Shown piece by piece: positions 6,772 to 9,266 of a stretch of DNA of 9,266 nt. A model generated the notes under the pieces. The model saw only the letters and a program-made list of their open reading frames with translations, had not been told where the DNA came from and did no database searches. The translations under genes were made by a program, and so were the position numbers. The stretch's first letter is position 1. The number at the start of each line of letters is the position of its first letter. The stretch is from UMGS1933 sp051891435 (GTDB lineage: Bacteria > Bacillota > Clostridia > TANB77 > CAG-508), in the NCBI GenBank assembly GCA_051891435.1, contig JBJFFE010000047.1, positions 1-9,266 on the forward strand, written 5' to 3'.

Positions 6772-7397
6772 ATGATAAAAACAATTAAAGAAAATGAATA
6801 TGCGGAAATTATAGAAAAAAGATCTAAATTTATAGCAAATATATTTTATATAGAATGTAAAGAAGAGGCGGAAGTGCTGATTAAACAGATAAATAAAAAA
6901 TATCATGATGCAAAACATAATTGCTTTGCGTATATAGTTAAAGACATTAATCGGAGAAGAAACTAAAAGGTTTAGTGATGACGGAGAACCTTCTGGTACG
7001 GCAGGAGCACCAATGCTTAAAATATTAGAAGAACAAGGTTTAACAAATGTACTAGTAATTGTTACAAGATATTTTGGCGGTATTTTACTAGGTACAGGTG
7101 GACTGGTTAGAGCATATTCTCGGAGTAACAATAGAAGCATTAAATAAAGCAAAATTTATAACTAAAACTATTGGATATGAGGTAACAATAAAGACAAATT
7201 ATGAGGAATTGGAACAACTTAGATATATACTAACAAAAGAAAATATTAAAATAGTTAACATTGATTATAAAGAAGATATAGAATTAACACTAGAAATACC
7301 AGAAGAAAAATGGAATTTAATATCAGATGAAAACGAAAGATTAGGCTTAAAAATTACAATAAAAGAAAATACGACAAAAAAATATGTTGAAATATAA
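6772..7397 (+). CDS. yigZ: YigZ/IMPACT-family protein requiring two +1 frameshifts
   Basis: This is a YigZ-type (IMPACT N-terminal plus DUF1949) protein of uncertain cellular role; the family is related to eukaryotic IMPACT, a regulator of Gcn2 signalling. Read conventionally, the gene stops after 64 residues. Skipping C6952 and then C7121 gives one 207-residue protein, the family's normal size. Frame 1 carries RSKFIANI (17-24) and HDAKHNCFAYIV. Frame 2 carries the signature RFSDDGEPSGTAGAPMLK and RYFGGILLGTGGLVRAYS (about 99-116). Frame 3 continues GVTIEALNKAKF and the DUF1949-like C-terminal domain to the stop at 7395-7397. GGGAGAAA lies upstream of ATG 6772, and the gene follows the flavoprotein by 48 bases. 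The middle and last parts have no ribosome binding sites of their own, so they are not separate genes. Confidence 0.92.
6952..6954 (+). other. Putative +1 frameshift site 2 (AAT C GGA)
   Basis: The zero frame reads AAT CGG AGA AGA AAC TAA and stops. Skipping C6952 gives AAT GGA GAA GAA ACT AAA AGG TTT, which leads straight into the YigZ signature RFSDDGEPSGTAG. Confidence 0.8.
7121..7123 (+). other. Putative +1 frameshift site 3 (TCT C GGA)
   Basis: After LVRAYS (ending in TCT) the frame set by site 2 meets CGG. Skipping C7121 gives GGA GTA ACA ATA GAA GCA, that is GVTIEAL, as expected for the YigZ RAYSG.V..AL segment. Without the skip, the frame leaves family similarity. Confidence 0.8.
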
Positions 7398-7437
7398 ACA
7401 CTTACAAGTAAAATTAGAAAAAATTTCCAGAAAAGTA

Positions 7438-7466
7438 TTGCATTTAGATGAAAATAATATTATAAT
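7438..7466 (+). promoter_or_regulatory. Predicted SigA promoter of spo0A, with a possible 0A box
   Basis: TTGCAT (7438-7443), a 17-bp spacer and TATAAT (7461-7466) lie about 45 bp before the spo0A start codon. TTCGAAA at 7466-7472, overlapping the -10 and start-site region, differs at one position from the inverted 0A box TTCGACA, so Spo0A autoregulation is possible but unproven. Confidence 0.7.
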
Positions 7467-7512
7467 TCGAAATGTAAAATTTTTACAATTTTAAAATTTA
7501 GGAGGTATTGAA

Positions 7513-8331
7513 GTGAAAGAGAAAACGACAATTTTGATTGCAGATGATAATGCAGATTTCGCGATGACTTTGGTTAAATATTTAGAGAAAGAGGAGGATA
7601 TGGAAGTAATAGGAATAGCTAAAAATGGTAAAGAGGCATGTGATATGGTAACAAATACACAGCCAGATGTATTGCTTTTAGATGTAATTATGCCATATTT
7701 AGATGGAATAGGAGTATTAGAATACATAAATTCATCTAATATAGCTAAAAAGCCAATGTGTATAATGCTATCAGCAGTAGGACAAGCTAAGATAACACAA
7801 ACGGCAATAGCTTTAGGGGCAGAATACTATGTAGTAAAACCATTTGATATAGAAGTATTAATAAAAAGAATAAAAGAAATAAAAAATTATAAACCAACAA
7901 CTGCACAAAATTGTTATAGTAATAGAGAAGTAAAAGTACCTTATATAGATATTTCAGAAAATAATAAAAAAGATGAAGAAGTTTTAGAAGCATTAGTAAC
8001 AAATATTATACATGAATTAGGAGTACCAGCTCATATAAAAGGTTATCAATATTTAAGAGAAGCAATAATAATGGTAATAAAAGATATAGATGTGATAAAT
8101 CAAATAACAAAACAACTATATCCAGAAATAGCAAGAAAATTCAAAACAACACCATCAAGAGTTGAGAGAGCAATACGTCATGCAATAGAAGTTGCATGGA
8201 GTAGAGGACAACAAGATGCAGTAGAATCAATATTTGGTTATACAATATCAGCAGCAAAAGGAAAACCAACAAATAGCGAGTTTATTGCAATGATAGCTGA
8301 CAAATTAAGACTAGAGCTAAAAACAGCATAA
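7513..8331 (+). CDS. spo0A: Spo0A, sporulation master response regulator
   Basis: This is the phosphorelay response regulator that commits cells to sporulation by binding 0A boxes. It has 272 residues (B. subtilis Spo0A has 267). The receiver domain at 1-125 has acidic D11 and D12, phospho-acceptor D57 in LLLDVIMP, S87 in MLSA and K109 in VVKPFD. A linker of about 125-155 follows. The effector domain at about 155-272 carries LGVPAHIKGYQYLREAI (169-185) and the near-invariant recognition-helix region TTPSRVERAIRHAIEVAWSRG (212-232). The start is GTG 7513, with GGAGG at 7501-7505, a spacing of seven bases. Spo0A is confined to endospore-forming lineages and their derivatives, and it places the organism in Clostridia or Bacilli. 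The gene has its own promoter and a downstream hairpin, so it appears monocistronic. Confidence 0.98.
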   Translation: MKEKTTILIADDNADFAMTLVKYLEKEEDMEVIGIAKNGKEACDMVTNTQPDVLLLDVIMPYLDGIGVLEYINSSNIAKKPMCIMLSAVGQAKITQTAIALGAEYYVVKPFDIEVLIKRIKEIKNYKPTTAQNCYSNREVKVPYIDISENNKKDEEVLEALVTNIIHELGVPAHIKGYQYLREAIIMVIKDIDVINQITKQLYPEIARKFKTTPSRVERAIRHAIEVAWSRGQQDAVESIFGYTISAAKGKPTNSEFIAMIADKLRLELKTA

Positions 8332-8340
8332 ATAAAGTAG

Positions 8341-8360
8341 GGGGCGCAATCATGCGCCCC
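8341..8360 (+). terminator. Hairpin terminator candidate after spo0A
   Basis: GGGGCGCA and TGCGCCCC form a perfect 8-bp stem around ATCA, nine bases after the spo0A stop. The GC-rich stem is far stronger than the surrounding sequence. The following TATAAATATT is not a clean T tract, so efficiency is uncertain. Confidence 0.7.
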
Positions 8361-8428
8361 TATAAATATTGTATAAAATCAATTACTTATGGAACTTTAA
8401 CAAAAAATATAAAATTTAATTCAATATA

Positions 8429-8457
8429 TAGACAAATAGTCAAAAATATACTATACT
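8429..8457 (+). promoter_or_regulatory. Predicted SigA promoter of the small hydrophobic peptide
   Basis: TAGACA (8429-8434), a 17-bp spacer and TATACT (8452-8457) place the start site at about 8464. The transcript would begin near ATAGGAAATGA, the same opening as the convergent antisense RNA, and would have a leader of about 80 nt. Confidence 0.6.
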
Positions 8458-8464
8458 GGAAAAC

Positions 8465-8499
8465 ATAGGAAATGAGAATAAGCAGTGTGGGTGCTACCA
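8465..8499. repeat. Left arm of a gapped inverted repeat flanking the toxin-like locus
   Basis: ATAGGAAATGA (8465-8475) and GTGCTACCA (8491-8499) recur as reverse complements at 8735-8745 and 8711-8719, in the mirrored order. The spacers between the paired blocks are 15 bases on both sides but differ in sequence. The arms bracket the whole small-peptide locus. Confidence 0.8.
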
Positions 8500-8543
8500 C
8501 TTTACATACACAGTTTTTACTGTGAGAATGGGGGTGGTGCTAT

Positions 8544-8657
8544 ATGGTTGAACAAGCTATGTTAACGATAATATACTTACTTTTCTACGGTTTTGTAGGA
8601 ATGACTATTATAGCATTTGCCTTGATTATTGCAATAGTAGTAATTTTGAGCAAATAA
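8544..8657 (+). CDS. 37-residue single-span membrane peptide, candidate type I toxin
   Basis: The product has 37 residues. It opens MVEQAMLTIIYLLFYG, is hydrophobic from about residue 7 to 35, and ends LSK. GGGGGTGG upstream, with seven bases before ATG 8544, is a good ribosome binding site. The leader holds hairpins, including CACAGT-TTTT-ACTGTG (8509-8524) and GTGG/CCAC (8487-8500), that could restrain translation. Size, a single membrane span, a structured leader and a facing antisense RNA all match membrane-acting type I toxins (Fst/TxpA/holin-like groups), but I do not see clear residue identity to a named family. A benign small membrane protein is the alternative. The gene was located by reading; it lies in the gap between spo0A and the final gene. 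Confidence 0.7.
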   Translation: MVEQAMLTIIYLLFYGFVGMTIIAFALIIAIVVILSK

Positions 8658-8695
8658 AAAATCACCACATTACGCTTTCACAGAGCTATGTGGTG
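8656..8695 (-). terminator. Terminator of the antisense RNA, possibly bidirectional
   Basis: CACCACAT (8663-8670) pairs with ATGTGGTG (8688-8695). On the - strand the stem is followed by A and six T's (8661-8656), an orthodox intrinsic terminator. On the + strand only TTTACT follows, so toxin mRNA probably reads through at least in part. Confidence 0.8.
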
Positions 8696-8743
8696 TTTAC
8701 TATAAATATATGGTAGCACACATTTCTGTGGCTTTCATTTCCT
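8656..8743 (-). ncRNA. Candidate antisense RNA antitoxin
   Basis: On the - strand, a consensus promoter fixes a start near 8743, and an intrinsic terminator with six T's fixes an end near 8656, giving a short RNA of about 88 nt with no ORF. It overlaps the last bases and the 3' region of the peptide gene, so it is fully complementary to the 3' end of a toxin mRNA that extends through this region. This convergent design resembles the fst/RNA II par locus and Bacillus and Clostridium type I systems. It begins with the same bases as the toxin mRNA (ATAGGAAATGA) and also carries GTGCTACCA. Confidence 0.65.
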
Positions 8744-8745
8744 AT
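8711..8745. repeat. Right arm of the gapped inverted repeat
   Basis: TGGTAGCAC (8711-8719) and TCATTTCCTAT (8735-8745) mirror the left arm at 8465-8499. A + strand transcript running through both arms could close into one long hairpin. Confidence 0.8.
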
Positions 8746-8749
8746 ATTC

Positions 8750-8778
8750 ATTATACACATTTTATTTAAATTTGTCAA
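8750..8778 (-). promoter_or_regulatory. Consensus SigA promoter of the antisense RNA
   Basis: Read on the - strand: TTGACA (8778-8773), a 17-bp spacer and TATAAT (8755-8750). Both hexamers and the spacing are perfect, and stronger than the + strand promoter facing it, as expected where antitoxin RNA exceeds toxin mRNA. Confidence 0.88.
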
Positions 8779-8786
8779 ATATTTAT

Positions 8787-8815
8787 TTGCCAAAAAAAAA
8801 CTAATATGGTATAAT
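8787..8815 (+). promoter_or_regulatory. SigA promoter of the final gene
   Basis: TTGCCA (8787-8792), a 17-bp spacer and TATAAT (8810-8815) precede the ATG by about 30 bp. It is divergent from, and back to back with, the antisense RNA promoter, with eight bases between the two -35 elements. Confidence 0.8.
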
Positions 8816-8846
8816 ATGGTATATACGTATGAAAAGGGGAAAGTAA

Positions 8847-9179
8847 ATGACTTTTTTATTTATAATATATATACTAGTATTTATAATATTTTTATTAGTT
8901 GCATTTTCTATTGCACAAATAAGAGCAGCAGGTATGAAAGTAAAAGATTTTTGGTCTTTTATAGAGGCAAACCAAATGCTAGACCAATTATATAAATTTT
9001 CAAAAAAATATGAAAAACTTAATAATCAGGAACAAATTATATTCCTAAAAGAGGCAGAAAAAGTTTTTGATGCTTTTGATAAGGTACCAGAAGTATTATG
9101 GGAAGAAGAATATCAAAAATACATGGAGGTTTTGGATAAATATAAAGATGTGAAAATGATAAGATGGGCACAGAATTAA
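8847..9179 (+). CDS. Hypothetical single-pass membrane protein
   Basis: I do not recognise the family of this 110-residue protein. Residues 2-24 form one very hydrophobic segment (opening TFLFIIYILVFIIFLL), followed by QIRAAGMKVKD, whose positive charge suggests the C-terminal part lies in the cytoplasm. Residues 40-110 are charged and probably all helical, rich in Lys/Glu and Tyr (QLYKFSKKYEKLNNQEQ, then EEEYQKYMEVLDKYKD), ending WAQN. No catalytic motif is visible. AAGGGGA upstream of ATG 8847, a promoter 30 bp away and an overlapping terminator show a complete single-gene unit. It could be a small membrane-tethered adaptor, but that is only a guess. Confidence 0.82.
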   Translation: MTFLFIIYILVFIIFLLVAFSIAQIRAAGMKVKDFWSFIEANQMLDQLYKFSKKYEKLNNQEQIIFLKEAEKVFDAFDKVPEVLWEEEYQKYMEVLDKYKDVKMIRWAQN

Positions 9180-9194
9180 ATTTCTGTGCTTTTT
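9168..9194 (+). terminator. Intrinsic terminator overlapping the final gene's stop
   Basis: GCACAGAA (9168-9175) pairs with TTCTGTGC (9182-9189) around a six-base loop that contains the stop codon, followed by TTTTT. The stem begins inside the last codons of the gene. Confidence 0.9.
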
Positions 9195-9266
9195 ATTATT
9201 AGTATAAATTCAGATAAATTGTAATTTGTATGACACTACTTCTCAGCCTACCTTTTGTATGATTTT

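Noticed and set aside
6669..7123. CGG simply reassigned to another amino acid (such as Trp or Gln, as reported in some Firmicutes)
   Set aside because: Reading CGG as any amino acid in frame still leads to a stop within a few codons at sites 1 and 2 and leaves the conserved downstream motifs out of frame. Only a one-base skip restores them.
6669..7123. Three independent sequencing errors
   Set aside because: Not excluded, but the extra bases are lone C's between T and GG rather than homopolymer miscounts, all three create the same otherwise unused codon, and none occurs in the other large genes. Raw reads would settle it.
7098..7397. A separate 99-residue gene starting at GTG 7098
   Set aside because: It has no ribosome binding site, and its first eight residues are out-of-frame YigZ sequence. 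The rest is the YigZ C-terminal domain.
8465..8745. A MITE defined by the inverted repeat
   Set aside because: The arms coincide with the start sites of two opposed promoters at the same distance from each -10 element, which fits functional transcript starts better than transposon ends. No target-site duplication is visible.
1..9266. CRISPR array, tRNA or rRNA genes
   Set aside because: No regularly spaced repeats, cloverleaf signatures or rRNA motifs were seen.

Overview
The window is very AT-rich and comes from a Firmicute, most likely an uncultured endospore-lineage Clostridia. The evidence is a canonical spo0A gene, a sortase with an LPKTG surface protein, strong GGAGG-type ribosome binding sites, and arginine encoded almost only by AGA/AGG. 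I cannot name a genus.

Layout. 1-106 is a long self-complementary structure capped by a GCAA tetraloop, a candidate structured RNA at the window edge. 165-340 and 709-870 are two copies of one promoter/leader block. The first copy precedes a collapsed DUF4160 remnant and an intact DUF2442 gene. The second precedes a small class D-like sortase, which I start at a CTG codon, and its probable substrate, a thioester/prealbumin-fold surface protein ending abruptly at LPKTGM. A near-consensus promoter then drives a CNNM/CorC-type membrane protein (2793-4124), followed by a hairpin. A probable operon follows: a PLP enzyme of the YnbB/methionine gamma-lyase family, an HI0933/YhiN-type flavoprotein and a YigZ/IMPACT protein. 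spo0A comes next, with its own promoter and a downstream hairpin. 8429-8778 looks like a compact type I toxin-antitoxin locus: a 37-residue hydrophobic peptide on the + strand facing a short antisense RNA that has its own consensus promoter and terminator. The window closes with a 110-residue single-pass membrane protein of unknown function and its terminator.

Main discovery. The flavoprotein and YigZ genes are broken in the conventional reading. Each becomes a full-length, family-typical protein if exactly one C is skipped at position 6669 (flavoprotein) and at 6952 and 7121 (YigZ). At all three sites the skipped C is the first base of an in-frame CGG codon, the preceding codon ends in T, and the +1 codon is glycine (GGT, GGA, GGA). 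I scanned every CGG in the window. These three are the only ones that fall in frame in any gene, and every intact gene (CorC, YnbB, Spo0A, sortase and others) has none. This suggests that CGG is an unassigned or starved codon in this organism and acts as a +1 frameshift signal, with glycine read from the overlapping GGN. Similar behaviour is known from some animal mitochondrial genomes. Triplicate sequencing error or gene decay is possible but is a poor fit to the pattern.

Other points worth following: the convergent toxin/antisense locus, whose two transcripts begin with the same sequence; the CTG start of the sortase; the truncated sorting signal, with a hydrophobic, basic-ended tail waiting in the -1 frame; and the duplicated leader with two TGTC motifs upstream of the -35 element.
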